This document shows, piece after piece, positions 7,825-14,661 of a stretch of DNA of 23,402 bases; position 1 is the stretch's first letter; every line of letters starts with the position of its first letter. This DNA comes from Minisyncoccota bacterium (GTDB lineage Bacteria; Patescibacteria; Microgenomatia; UBA1400; PJMF01): the NCBI GenBank assembly GCA_012515515.1, contig JAAYYE010000017.1, forward strand, positions 1-23,402, given 5' to 3'. The notes beneath the pieces were generated by a model. It was given only the letters and a program-made list of their open reading frames with translations. It was not told the DNA's origin and made no database searches. Position numbers and translations under genes: made by a program.

Positions 7825-9534
7825 TTACTTTTGCTTGGAGTTTTCTACGATGGCTTTTAAGAATTCAATAAAAATGGGGTGAGGGGTTAAAGGCCGAGAT
7901 TTGTATTCAGGATGAGCTTGGGTGGCAAAAAAGAAGGGGTGGACTGTGGTGGGCAGTTCGATCATTTCCACAAAAAAATTATCGGGGCTGGTGCCAGAAA
8001 TCACAAAACCCTTATCTTCTAAAGCTTGACGATAATCATTGTTAAACTCAAAACGATGACGATGTCTTTCAGCAATTAAATTAGCTTTTTCATTTTTAAA
8101 TGCGTGATGTTTTTTATAGATTTGATGCGCTAAAGTGCCATTTTTGAGTACACAATCGTAAGTGCCAAGTCTCATGCTCGCTTCACTGCTTTTAATGGTT
8201 TGATATTTCTCATCAAAGGGAATGGCATGGATAATTGGGTGTTTGGTTTTAGGTTCAACTTCGACCGTGTGAGCATCTTTTAAATTAGCCACATTTCTCG
8301 CAAATTCAATTGAAGCTAGTTGCATGCCATAACATAAGCCTAAATACGGAACTTTTTCTTCTCTAGCATATTGAATGGCTTGAATTTTGCCTTCTACTCC
8401 CCTTTTCCCCCAACCAATGGGCACTAGTATGCCATCAGCATTTTTTAAATCAGCTAATGATTTTTTATCTTTTTTTTCTAATTTTTCAGCATTAATAAAA
8501 ACGATTTCTGCAACCAATTGTTCTTGCCAAGCGACATGATCAATGGCTTCTAATAAGGAGGCGTATGAGTCTTTAAGTTGATAATTACCACTTTTGATGT
8601 ATTTGGCAATAATGGCTATGGTAATTTTTTTATCTTTTTTGCTATAGATTTTTTTGACCATGGCTTGCCAGTCTTTAAGTTGAATTTGTTTGTGAGCTAA
8701 ATTCAACTTTTTTAGTACTTTGTTGCCAAAATCTTGCTGTTGAAAAATCAAGGGAATTTCATAAATTGATTTGCAATCTGGATTAGAAATAATTTCTTCT
8801 TTTTCTATATTGCTAAAATAAGCAACTTTTTCTTTACGTTTATCGTCTATGTAAGAAGTCCCTCGACCGACAATAAAATCTGGCTGAATACTCATCGAGT
8901 TGAGTGTTTTAACCGACAATTGGGTGGGTTTTGATTTTAATTCGTTGATGTGGCTGGGATTAGGAAAATAGGTGACGTGAATAATAATGACGTCTTCAGG
9001 TAAGGTCATCTTCATAATGCGATAGGCCTCGTAGTAGATGATGTTTTGATACTCGCCAACTGTTCCGCCTAATTCGACTAAACAAATATCGTAGCCCTTG
9101 CCAGCAGCTTGAATACGACGGATAACTTCTTCTGGAACAAAGGGGATGGCGTCAACGGTAATTCCCTCATATTCTAAATTTTTGGCTTTTTCAATAACAG
9201 TGCTATAGACTTGCCCCATGGTCACAAAGTTTTTGTAACCAACCTCCTCGCCTAAAAAGCGCTCATAAGAACCGAGGTCTAAATCTGCTTCCAAGCCATC
9301 ATCGCAAAGAAAAACATCTCCATGTTCGGTTGGATTAATATTGCCAGAGTCGATATTTAAGTAATTTTCACATTTAATATTGGTAACACTATAACCTTGA
9401 GCCTTTAATAAGACTCCCAATGAAGCGGCAGTAATGCCTTTGCCCAGTCCTGAAAGAACTCCACCAGATACAAATACATACTTGGTGGGGTGCTTTTTTG
9501 CTGCTTGTTGGAGGAACCCGCGGATATTAACCAT
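7825..9534 (-). CDS. pyrG: CTP synthase, divergent CPR-type
   Basis: About 569 residues (family about 535-550). It aminates UTP to CTP with ATP and glutamine. Synthetase domain: FVSGGVLSGLGKGITAAS with the P-loop, DDGLEADLDLGSYERF with the Mg-binding Asp, VELGGTVGE, and the UTP-contacting KSKPTQLSVKTL. Glutaminase domain: nucleophile Cys in GLCYGMQLA (about residue 401) and the His-Glu of AHPEY near the end. Two spots are unusual: KCENYLNIDSGNINP replaces KLDPYINVDPGTMSP, and the oxyanion-loop PGGFG reads PIGWG. The chosen start is ATG at 9534; GTG at 9537 is adjacent. The minus-strand promoter places the transcript start only a few nt upstream. It is divergent from the adenosyltransferase gene. 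Confidence 0.95.
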   Translation of the reverse strand: MVNIRGFLQQAAKKHPTKYVFVSGGVLSGLGKGITAASLGVLLKAQGYSVTNIKCENYLNIDSGNINPTEHGDVFLCDDGLEADLDLGSYERFLGEEVGYKNFVTMGQVYSTVIEKAKNLEYEGITVDAIPFVPEEVIRRIQAAGKGYDICLVELGGTVGEYQNIIYYEAYRIMKMTLPEDVIIIHVTYFPNPSHINELKSKPTQLSVKTLNSMSIQPDFIVGRGTSYIDDKRKEKVAYFSNIEKEEIISNPDCKSIYEIPLIFQQQDFGNKVLKKLNLAHKQIQLKDWQAMVKKIYSKKDKKITIAIIAKYIKSGNYQLKDSYASLLEAIDHVAWQEQLVAEIVFINAEKLEKKDKKSLADLKNADGILVPIGWGKRGVEGKIQAIQYAREEKVPYLGLCYGMQLASIEFARNVANLKDAHTVEVEPKTKHPIIHAIPFDEKYQTIKSSEASMRLGTYDCVLKNGTLAHQIYKKHHAFKNEKANLIAERHRHRFEFNNDYRQALEDKGFVISGTSPDNFFVEMIELPTTVHPFFFATQAHPEYKSRPLTPHPIFIEFLKAIVENSKQK

Positions 9535-9545
9535 CACGGGATTTC

Positions 9546-9574
9546 ATTATAAATAGCATTTAGCTATTTGAAAA
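9546..9574 (-). promoter_or_regulatory. pyrG promoter, near-leaderless
   Basis: On the minus strand: TTTTCA (9574-9569, 4 of 6), 17-nt spacer, perfect TATAAT (9551-9546). The predicted start is about 5 nt before the pyrG ATG, or on the adjacent GTG. Its -35 overlaps the -35 of the divergent promoter. Confidence 0.6.
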
Positions 9575-9595
9575 GGCTCAAAATGAATTTAGAAT
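9568..9595 (+). promoter_or_regulatory. adenosyltransferase promoter, leaderless
   Basis: TTGAAA (9568-9573), 16-nt spacer, TAGAAT (9590-9595, 5 of 6). The predicted start falls at 9600-9603, i.e. on the start codon itself. The -35 shares bases with the minus-strand pyrG -35. Confidence 0.55.
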
Positions 9596-9599
9596 AGAA

Positions 9600-10172
9600 A
9601 TGATGAATAAAATTTTTAGTAAAAACGGAGACCGGGGTCAAAGCCAATTAATTAATGGCGAGCGTTTAGCCAAAAACAGTTTGGTGTTTGAGGTCTTGGG
9701 GACTTTGGACGAATTTAATAGTAGTCTTGGCTTGTTGCTTGCAGATTGGGATGGAGAGTTAGCATCTAGCAAAAAAAACATTGATTTATCCGACTTAAAA
9801 GAGCAAAAAAAATTCTTGATCAATTTACAAAAACAACTTTTTAAATTGGGTGCAGAAATAGCTAAATCGCCGAAAGTAAAATTATCCAGTGCTTATTTAG
9901 AAAAAATGGAAGCAAATATTATTTTTTTGCAAAAAAAATTGGGGGAAAAATTTTTAAATAATTTTGTTTTACCTGGCGGCAATCGCCTCGCCGCTCAAAC
10001 AGATGTGGCTAGAACCATTTGTCGGCGTCTGGAAAGAAGATTAGTCGCTCTCGATTCTGAAAGAGATCTGCGTGATTTATTAATCAAATTTATTAATCGG
10101 ACTAGCGATTATCTCTATGTCCTAAAAATATTTATTAATTATAAGTTGCAAACTAAAGAAGTTTTGGCCTAA
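9600..10172 (+). CDS. PduO-type cob(I)alamin adenosyltransferase
   Basis: 190 residues, the normal size. The family transfers the adenosyl group of ATP to cob(I)alamin to make coenzyme B12. Seen: N-terminal ATP-binding KNGDRGQSQL (8-17, usually TKxGDxGxTxL), GTLDEFNSSLG (34-44, usual DELN), VLPGGN (123-128), RTICRRLERR (138-147) with the conserved Arg and Glu that bind ATP, and FINRTSDYLYVL (164-175). So all signature blocks are present, with minor changes (T to S, L to F). No other B12 gene is in the window and the inferred host group usually lacks B12 pathways, so the real substrate is open. Two ATG codons in a row start the gene and the promoter appears leaderless. It is convergent with lexA. 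Confidence 0.85.
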   Translation: MMNKIFSKNGDRGQSQLINGERLAKNSLVFEVLGTLDEFNSSLGLLLADWDGELASSKKNIDLSDLKEQKKFLINLQKQLFKLGAEIAKSPKVKLSSAYLEKMEANIIFLQKKLGEKFLNNFVLPGGNRLAAQTDVARTICRRLERRLVALDSERDLRDLLIKFINRTSDYLYVLKIFINYKLQTKEVLA

Positions 10173-10205
10173 GCCCGCTTGTTTAAGTAGCTTCAGCTAA
10201 CTATT

Positions 10206-10826
10206 TTAATAACGAAATTTTCTAATTAAGCCCACTACCCGACCCTGAATTTGGACATTGGTGGCATAGATAGGACTCATGGTGGAATTAGCAGGTTCTA
10301 GTCTGATGCGTGTTACTTCTTTATAAAAGCGTTTTAAGGTGGCTAGACCGTTATCTAGGAGTGCCACTACAATGTCGCCATTGTTGACTTCTGGAGTTTC
10401 TTCAATGACTACGTAGTCGCCATCATCAATATGATCTTCGATCATTGATTTGCCTTTGACTTGAAGGACAAAGGCGCGTTTTTTACCAGAAATCATTTCT
10501 GGCGAAACCTTAAAAGAGGCATTGGGATCTTCATGAGCTTCGATGGGCGCTCCTGCAGCGATATAGCCCATAAAAGGCAAATCAACACTGTCAGTAATAT
10601 TTAAAAAAGTGCGATCAATTAATTCAATACCTCGAACAGCTCCCTCATGCTTGCGGATCACTTTTTTGCGCTGTAGCGCCTGCAAATGTTCATGAACAGT
10701 GGCTAAAGAGGACACGCCAATGGAGTCAGCAATTTCTTTGAGAGTAGGAGAATAACCATTTTTTTGAATATATTGACCGATAAAATCGACAATTTGTCTT
10801 TGTCTTTTGTATAAGGTGACTGCCAT
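10206..10826 (-). CDS. lexA: LexA SOS repressor / S24 autoprotease
   Basis: 206 residues from ATG 10826, matching the usual 200-205. A longer reading upstream has only a TTG start and no homology, so it was rejected. N-terminal winged helix: LYKRQRQIVDFIGQYI, SPTLKEIADSIGVSS, ATVHEHLQALQRKKVI (residues 5-57). The self-cleavage bond is A91-G92 in GYIAAGAP; the catalytic dyad is S127 (KGKSMIEDHI) and K165 (ATLKRF). So autocleavage on RecA-ssDNA should work and it would repress DNA-damage genes. Downstream it converges on the adenosyltransferase gene. I find no certain LexA box; an inverted repeat at 10955-10976 lies between it and the divergent DedA gene. Confidence 0.95.
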   Translation of the reverse strand: MAVTLYKRQRQIVDFIGQYIQKNGYSPTLKEIADSIGVSSLATVHEHLQALQRKKVIRKHEGAVRGIELIDRTFLNITDSVDLPFMGYIAAGAPIEAHEDPNASFKVSPEMISGKKRAFVLQVKGKSMIEDHIDDGDYVVIEETPEVNNGDIVVALLDNGLATLKRFYKEVTRIRLEPANSTMSPIYATNVQIQGRVVGLIRKFRY

Positions 10827-10867
10827 AGACCCGATTCTTTCACAAAGTAATAACGAATAATAACCAT

Positions 10868-10896
10868 AAAATAAACGAAATTCCCCCAAAACTCAA
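10868..10896 (-). promoter_or_regulatory. candidate lexA promoter
   Basis: On the minus strand: TTGAGT (10896-10891, 4 of 6), 17-nt spacer, TATTTT (10873-10868, 4 of 6). It would give a leader of about 35 nt. Weak match in an AT-rich stretch. Confidence 0.3.
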
Positions 10897-10954
10897 CTAG
10901 CAATATATACATCAAAACATATCAATTAGGATAATTTACATTATTCTAGAAATT

Positions 10955-10976
10955 GAGCAAGTATTGTAAACTGCTC
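10955..10976. promoter_or_regulatory. imperfect inverted repeat, possible operator
   Basis: GAGC A AGT ATTGTAA ACT GCTC: arms GAGC/GCTC and AGT/ACT with one extra base. It directly abuts the -35 of the DedA-like gene at 10977, the position expected of a repressor site, and lies in the lexA-dedA divergent region. No known operator consensus is recognised. Confidence 0.25.
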
Positions 10977-11005
10977 TTGGTTTATTAATTTGCTTCAGTT
11001 ATACT
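10977..11005 (+). promoter_or_regulatory. DedA-like gene promoter, near-leaderless
   Basis: TTGGTT (10977-10982), 17-nt spacer, TATACT (11000-11005, 5 of 6). Only 9 nt separate the -10 from the ATG at 11015, so the leader would be about 2 nt. No Shine-Dalgarno is present. Confidence 0.5.
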
Positions 11006-11014
11006 TTTAAAATT

Positions 11015-11734
11015 ATGTCAGGAATAATTCAGTCTGTTTTAAACTTTTTAACTAATTTTGCTAACTCGGTTTCTTTGCCAATTTTTATGATAGTTGGCGC
11101 AATTGTCGAAGAAGTTATTGCGATTATTCCCTCCCCCTTTGTTCCTTTAACAGCAGGCACATTAGCCCTGAGCAGTAATAAAAGTCTTTATTATGTTTTA
11201 TTTTTAGCTCTAGTTGGGGCGACCGCTAAAATCTTTACCTCTTCCTCTATTTTTTGGCTTGCTGATAAGTTTGAAGACTTAATTACTCGAGGAAAAATTG
11301 GTAAATTTCTAGGTTTAGATTCTAATGAAATTGAGCGCTATGGCAAGATTTTTTCTAAAAGTAAAAACAACACTTTGATTATTTTTATATTAAGAGCGCT
11401 CCCCTTTGTGCCAACCGTACCAATTACCGTGGTGGTAGGTTTAATTAAAATTAAATATCGAGTGTTTATAGTTGGCACTTTCTTAGGCATGTTGGTCCGT
11501 AATACTTTTTACCTAATGGCTGCTTTCTATGGTTTAAAACAGTTTCAGGGTTTGTTGGATAGTATGGATACTTTAAACTTGGTTTTAGAAGTAGTGATAG
11601 TTGTTGCCTTTGTTGGTTTTGCCTTTTACTTTTTACGCAACAACTGGGATCGAATTTTTAAGAACAAGAACGAAGAAATTAAAGATACTAAAGAAACTAA
11701 AAAAACTAAAAAAGCTAAAGAAATTAAAGATTAA
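11015..11734 (+). CDS. DedA/VTT-domain membrane protein with lysine-rich tail
   Basis: 239 residues. The VTT (SNARE-associated Golgi) fold is seen as IVEEVIAIIPSPFVPLTAGTL (30-50) with the re-entrant loop acidic pair and prolines, then a membrane segment (58-80), and the second half FILRALPFVPTVPITVVVG (124-142) with the conserved Arg-x-x-Pro, followed by two more membrane segments (about 150-172 and 185-207). DedA proteins move or flip lipids or ions across the inner membrane and affect envelope integrity. After residue 208 the tail is cytoplasmic-looking and strongly basic, built from three-residue repeats (see the repeat entry). The gene has no Shine-Dalgarno and a promoter almost at the ATG. 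Its stop overlaps that of the convergent enolase-like gene. Confidence 0.85.
   Translation: MSGIIQSVLNFLTNFANSVSLPIFMIVGAIVEEVIAIIPSPFVPLTAGTLALSSNKSLYYVLFLALVGATAKIFTSSSIFWLADKFEDLITRGKIGKFLGLDSNEIERYGKIFSKSKNNTLIIFILRALPFVPTVPITVVVGLIKIKYRVFIVGTFLGMLVRNTFYLMAAFYGLKQFQGLLDSMDTLNLVLEVVIVVAFVGFAFYFLRNNWDRIFKNKNEEIKDTKETKKTKKAKEIKD
11681..11734 (+). repeat. 9-bp imperfect tandem repeat in coding sequence
   Basis: Six units of 9 bp near AAAGAAACT (AAAGATACT, AAAGAAACT, AAAAAAACT, AAAAAAGCT, AAAGAAATT, AAAGATTAA) form the 3' end of the DedA-like gene and encode KDT-KET-KKT-KKA-KEI-KD. The unit before (GAAGAAATT, 11672-11680) is a weaker seventh copy. The pattern suggests slippage-driven growth of the tail. 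Confidence 0.8.
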
Positions 11735-12990
11735 TTTTCCTTGCTGTTTAATTCACGGCTAATATCTAGTAAGCGATTATATTTAACGATTCGTTCCCCT
11801 CGATTGAGTGGACCAAATTTTACAAAATTAGCACCTACTCCCACTGCCAAATCAACAATAAAGGTTTCTAAGGTTTCCCCAGTGCTATGACTGATTATTA
11901 AGTTCAGATTTTGGTCTTTAACGGCTTTAATGCTTTCCATTAATTCGCTAACGGTGCCGATCTGTCTAGGTTTAAGCACGATCGCATTGGCCATTTTATT
12001 TTGTTGAATTTTATTAATTTCATTAACTTTGGCCGCGACATGACGACAAGCAGCGATAGTGGTTGTTTCGCCAAGGTCTCGATTAAGTGTTTGCCAGCTT
12101 TTTTTATCATTTTCAATAAAAGGATCCTCTAAATAAATGATTTTATATTTTTCTCGAAGCTGTTCATAAAATTTAATCATTTCGTCTTCGGTTAGACCTT
12201 GATTGCTATCTCTAATTCGATATTTGCCAGCCTCAAACAATCTTGTCGCACATGCTTGCAAACCGAAAAAGACATCTTGGGCAAAGTTGTAAGGCGTGGT
12301 GCGAATAGCTTCAACCAAGAGCTCAAAAGCATCGAGATTGCGATATAGATTTGGAGTAAAACCACCAGTGAGTCCGGTGGCGTGGATGGCGCCTTTGCTG
12401 ATGAGCAAGTTTTCTAGTTTTTGTTTAATAACGGCAATCATCTCTAAAGATTTTTCTAGAGACAAGTGACTGGCAGGTATCAGAGAGAATTCTTGAAAAT
12501 CTAAATTTTTTCCACCGTGACTACCTCCGTCTAAAGCGGTGACGATGCAGGAAGGTAAAATAAGTTCCTGAACTAGGTTGTATTTTTTTTGAATATATTC
12601 GTAAAGAGGTAAGCCGACACTAATTGCTCCAGCTTTCAGAACAGCTTGAGAGACCGCTAAAATTGCATTGGCTCCTAAACGACTTTTATTGGCTGTGCCA
12701 TCTAGGTCAAGTAAAATTTTGTCTAATTCGCCTTGGGCTGTAATTTCTTTTTCTACAACTTGCGGAGCAATAATTTGATTAATGTGATTAATGGCTTTGT
12801 GTACTCCAAGCCCCAATAATCTTTCGTCATTATCTCGTAAATCGACGGCTTCGTTTTGATTTTCATCGGTGGGAGTTGGCACAGAGGTGATAGTGGAAAA
12901 TCCATTATCTAACCACAAAAGCAATTCAATAGTTGGAATACCACGACTATCAAATACTTCTTTTGCTTGAAGTGCGTAAATTTTAGCCAT
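11731..12990 (-). CDS. enolase paralogue with degenerate active site
   Basis: 419 residues, alignable end to end with the enolase at 3079-4377: shared EVFDSRGIPT, LLDLDGTANKSRLGANAILAVSQA, FQEF, IGTVSE and ERIVKYNRLL. Yet key residues are gone: catalytic E209 is T208 (GLTGG), metal ligand D246 is Q245 (GLQACAT), the DD of the third ligand is C315-R316, the mobile-loop SGASTG is TPTDEN, and the HRS triplet is HST (S369 for Arg). Kept are E167, E288, K340, H368 and K391. The reading frame is intact with no stops, so it is maintained rather than decaying. It should not catalyse the enolase reaction; a regulatory, scaffolding or new catalytic role is possible. It is the last gene of a run with the PGI/PMI, Nudix and PMM genes, and 56 bp downstream of PGI/PMI. 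Confidence 0.9.
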   Translation of the reverse strand: MAKIYALQAKEVFDSRGIPTIELLLWLDNGFSTITSVPTPTDENQNEAVDLRDNDERLLGLGVHKAINHINQIIAPQVVEKEITAQGELDKILLDLDGTANKSRLGANAILAVSQAVLKAGAISVGLPLYEYIQKKYNLVQELILPSCIVTALDGGSHGGKNLDFQEFSLIPASHLSLEKSLEMIAVIKQKLENLLISKGAIHATGLTGGFTPNLYRNLDAFELLVEAIRTTPYNFAQDVFFGLQACATRLFEAGKYRIRDSNQGLTEDEMIKFYEQLREKYKIIYLEDPFIENDKKSWQTLNRDLGETTTIAACRHVAAKVNEINKIQQNKMANAIVLKPRQIGTVSELMESIKAVKDQNLNLIISHSTGETLETFIVDLAVGVGANFVKFGPLNRGERIVKYNRLLDISRELNSKEN

Positions 12991-13046
12991 AAATTAACAC
13001 TAGCAGTATATATAATTTAGTCTCGCTTTGTAAGCGTCAAGACTTG

Positions 13047-14138
13047 TTATTTACTTAATTGCTCCTTAAACCAATCGACACTGGGAATTGGGCAAGGATT
13101 GATATTCTCTAAAAATGCTAAGTAAATGTTAGCAAAAGTTGTGAGAGTAATCAATTCAAAAACTTGAGTTAGCTTGTTTTCACTTTCCAAATTAATGAGG
13201 ATGCTGTCGATGCCTTGTTTTTCTAAAAACTGCTGAGTTAATTCGAGGCGCTTGTGATTTCTTGGATGATAGAGCTTCGATTGAAAGAAAATAAAAAAAT
13301 GATTGAGTGCATTATTTTTTGGAAAACTTAATCCTTCCAACAAGTGATGATTGATCTCGGGAATGATTTTATAATCAGCGAAAATTTTGGCATTTTCGTT
13401 AAATTGATTGCAGGCTGTATGCAAGGCTCCTTCTAAAAACTCTGCTCCCACTAAAATTGGTCGTCTTTCTAGACATAAAAAAGCTAATAATTTAGCCTGA
13501 TTTTTTTCTTGAGGATTTTCGATTTTTAAGGCTTCAGTGCGCTGATTTACCAGATCGATAATTTCTAGCAAATGATGTTCATCGAAGTCTAATAGTTTGG
13601 CAGCCGATAAAATGACAATAAAAGCCATAATTGAATAAGCAACTGCCATTCTCGGTTGTTGTGAAGGGTTGAATTTAGCATCAATTAAAAAAGCTGGATA
13701 GTGATTTTCTTGAGCAATTTTACTTAACTCACCACCAGCGCTGATCACAGCAATTCGGGCCTGTTTAATTTTTGCTTCTTTGGCGCAGGCTAGAGTTTCT
13801 TCGGTATTACCTGAATAACTTGATAAAACGACCAAGGTGTTTTGGTCAACAAAGTCGGGTAATTGGTAGTCACGATTAATGTATAAAGGCACTGCTAAAG
13901 TATCTTTAAATAGGTGGAGAATCACATCTGCGCCGAGGGCGCTACCGCCCATACCTGCTACGACAATATTCTTAATTGGCGTGTTGTCGAGATTCTCAAA
14001 ACGTACTTGTGCTCGTTCTTGCCAAACCTGATTGATTTGATCAGCCAAACTTTCTGCGCTAGCTAAAGCCTGATCGGGATCGATTGTTGCCAATTGACTG
14101 CGATCGTCAAGAATTGAGGCGTTTTGTTGATTTGTCAT
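13047..14138 (-). CDS. bifunctional phosphoglucose/phosphomannose isomerase
   Basis: 363 residues (family about 300-350). Two SIS domains. Seen: AGMGGSALGAD (61-71), phosphate-binding SSYSGNTEETL (106-116), QPRMAVAYS (161-169) at the domain junction, FNENAK with catalytic E248 (246-251), PEINHHLLEG with H264 (260-269), and a C-terminal Lys (K358, WFKEQL) in the position of the ring-opening Lys. It interconverts glucose-6-P or mannose-6-P with fructose-6-P. The type is best known from archaea such as Pyrobaculum and is found in some bacteria with small genomes. Its ATG overlaps the Nudix stop (ATGA). With PMM/PGM it links glycolysis to mannose and glucose nucleotide sugars. Confidence 0.88.
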   Translation of the reverse strand: MTNQQNASILDDRSQLATIDPDQALASAESLADQINQVWQERAQVRFENLDNTPIKNIVVAGMGGSALGADVILHLFKDTLAVPLYINRDYQLPDFVDQNTLVVLSSYSGNTEETLACAKEAKIKQARIAVISAGGELSKIAQENHYPAFLIDAKFNPSQQPRMAVAYSIMAFIVILSAAKLLDFDEHHLLEIIDLVNQRTEALKIENPQEKNQAKLLAFLCLERRPILVGAEFLEGALHTACNQFNENAKIFADYKIIPEINHHLLEGLSFPKNNALNHFFIFFQSKLYHPRNHKRLELTQQFLEKQGIDSILINLESENKLTQVFELITLTTFANIYLAFLENINPCPIPSVDWFKEQLSK

Positions 14139-14656
14139 TTTTTTCCTTTTTCATTTTTTAATAAATTGAGAAAAACTTTAGTGTTAGCAAAAGCGATTTT
14201 TTTGGGCAAGCGATCAAGAGAAAAAAAAGCTAATTCAGCGGCGTCATCACTGGCTTGGAGTTGCCCGCTAGTAATTTTAACCTCAAAAAATAGATTAATA
14301 GTTGCTGATTGCTCAGGACCATAAACATCTGGAGCTGAGCCCCAATAGCGGACTATTTTACAGTGTGCTTGAGTTTCTTCGAGAAACTCTCTTTCAACAG
14401 CCTGCTCTACGGTTTCACCCACATTGACAAAACCGCCCACAGTATCCCAGTAATCACGATGGGGAGAAATTTTTCTTTTATTGAGCAAAACCTCGCCTTG
14501 TTGATTAAAAGCAATCACAGCAACTGCTAAAGCGGGATTGTGATAAATTTTTAAATGACAATTAGGGCAGAACAGACATGAGCTATCTTTGACTAATGCA
14601 GTTTTACACTGCGGACAAAAATGATAATTGTTGATTAGATGTTGATCTGCTGTCAT
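14135..14656 (-). CDS. Nudix hydrolase with N-terminal zinc ribbon
   Basis: 173 residues. A zinc ribbon at the N-terminus has C14-x2-C17 and C30-x2-C33 (C27 is extra). The Nudix box covers residues 75-97: G75, E81, R89-E90-F-L-E93-E94, the metal-binding REUxEE core, with Q96 in place of the usual Gly. The protein resembles the zinc-ribbon plus Nudix part of NADH pyrophosphatase NudC but is shorter and lacks its extra N-terminal domain. Substrate is likely a nucleotide or sugar nucleotide. It lies 5 bp after the phosphomannomutase stop and overlaps the PGI/PMI start by 4 bp, so it is embedded in the sugar-phosphate operon, which hints at a nucleotide-sugar role. Confidence 0.85.
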   Translation of the reverse strand: MTADQHLINNYHFCPQCKTALVKDSSCLFCPNCHLKIYHNPALAVAVIAFNQQGEVLLNKRKISPHRDYWDTVGGFVNVGETVEQAVEREFLEETQAHCKIVRYWGSAPDVYGPEQSATINLFFEVKITSGQLQASDDAAELAFFSLDRLPKKIAFANTKVFLNLLKNEKGKK

Positions 14657-14661
14657 TAATA

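Noticed and set aside
10186..10209. Terminator between the adenosyltransferase gene and lexA
   Set aside because: TAGCT/AGCTA hairpin has only a 2-nt loop and a weak T tract on either strand.
10827..10889. N-terminal extension of LexA by 21 residues
   Set aside because: It would start at a TTG, has no LexA homology, and overlaps the likely promoter.
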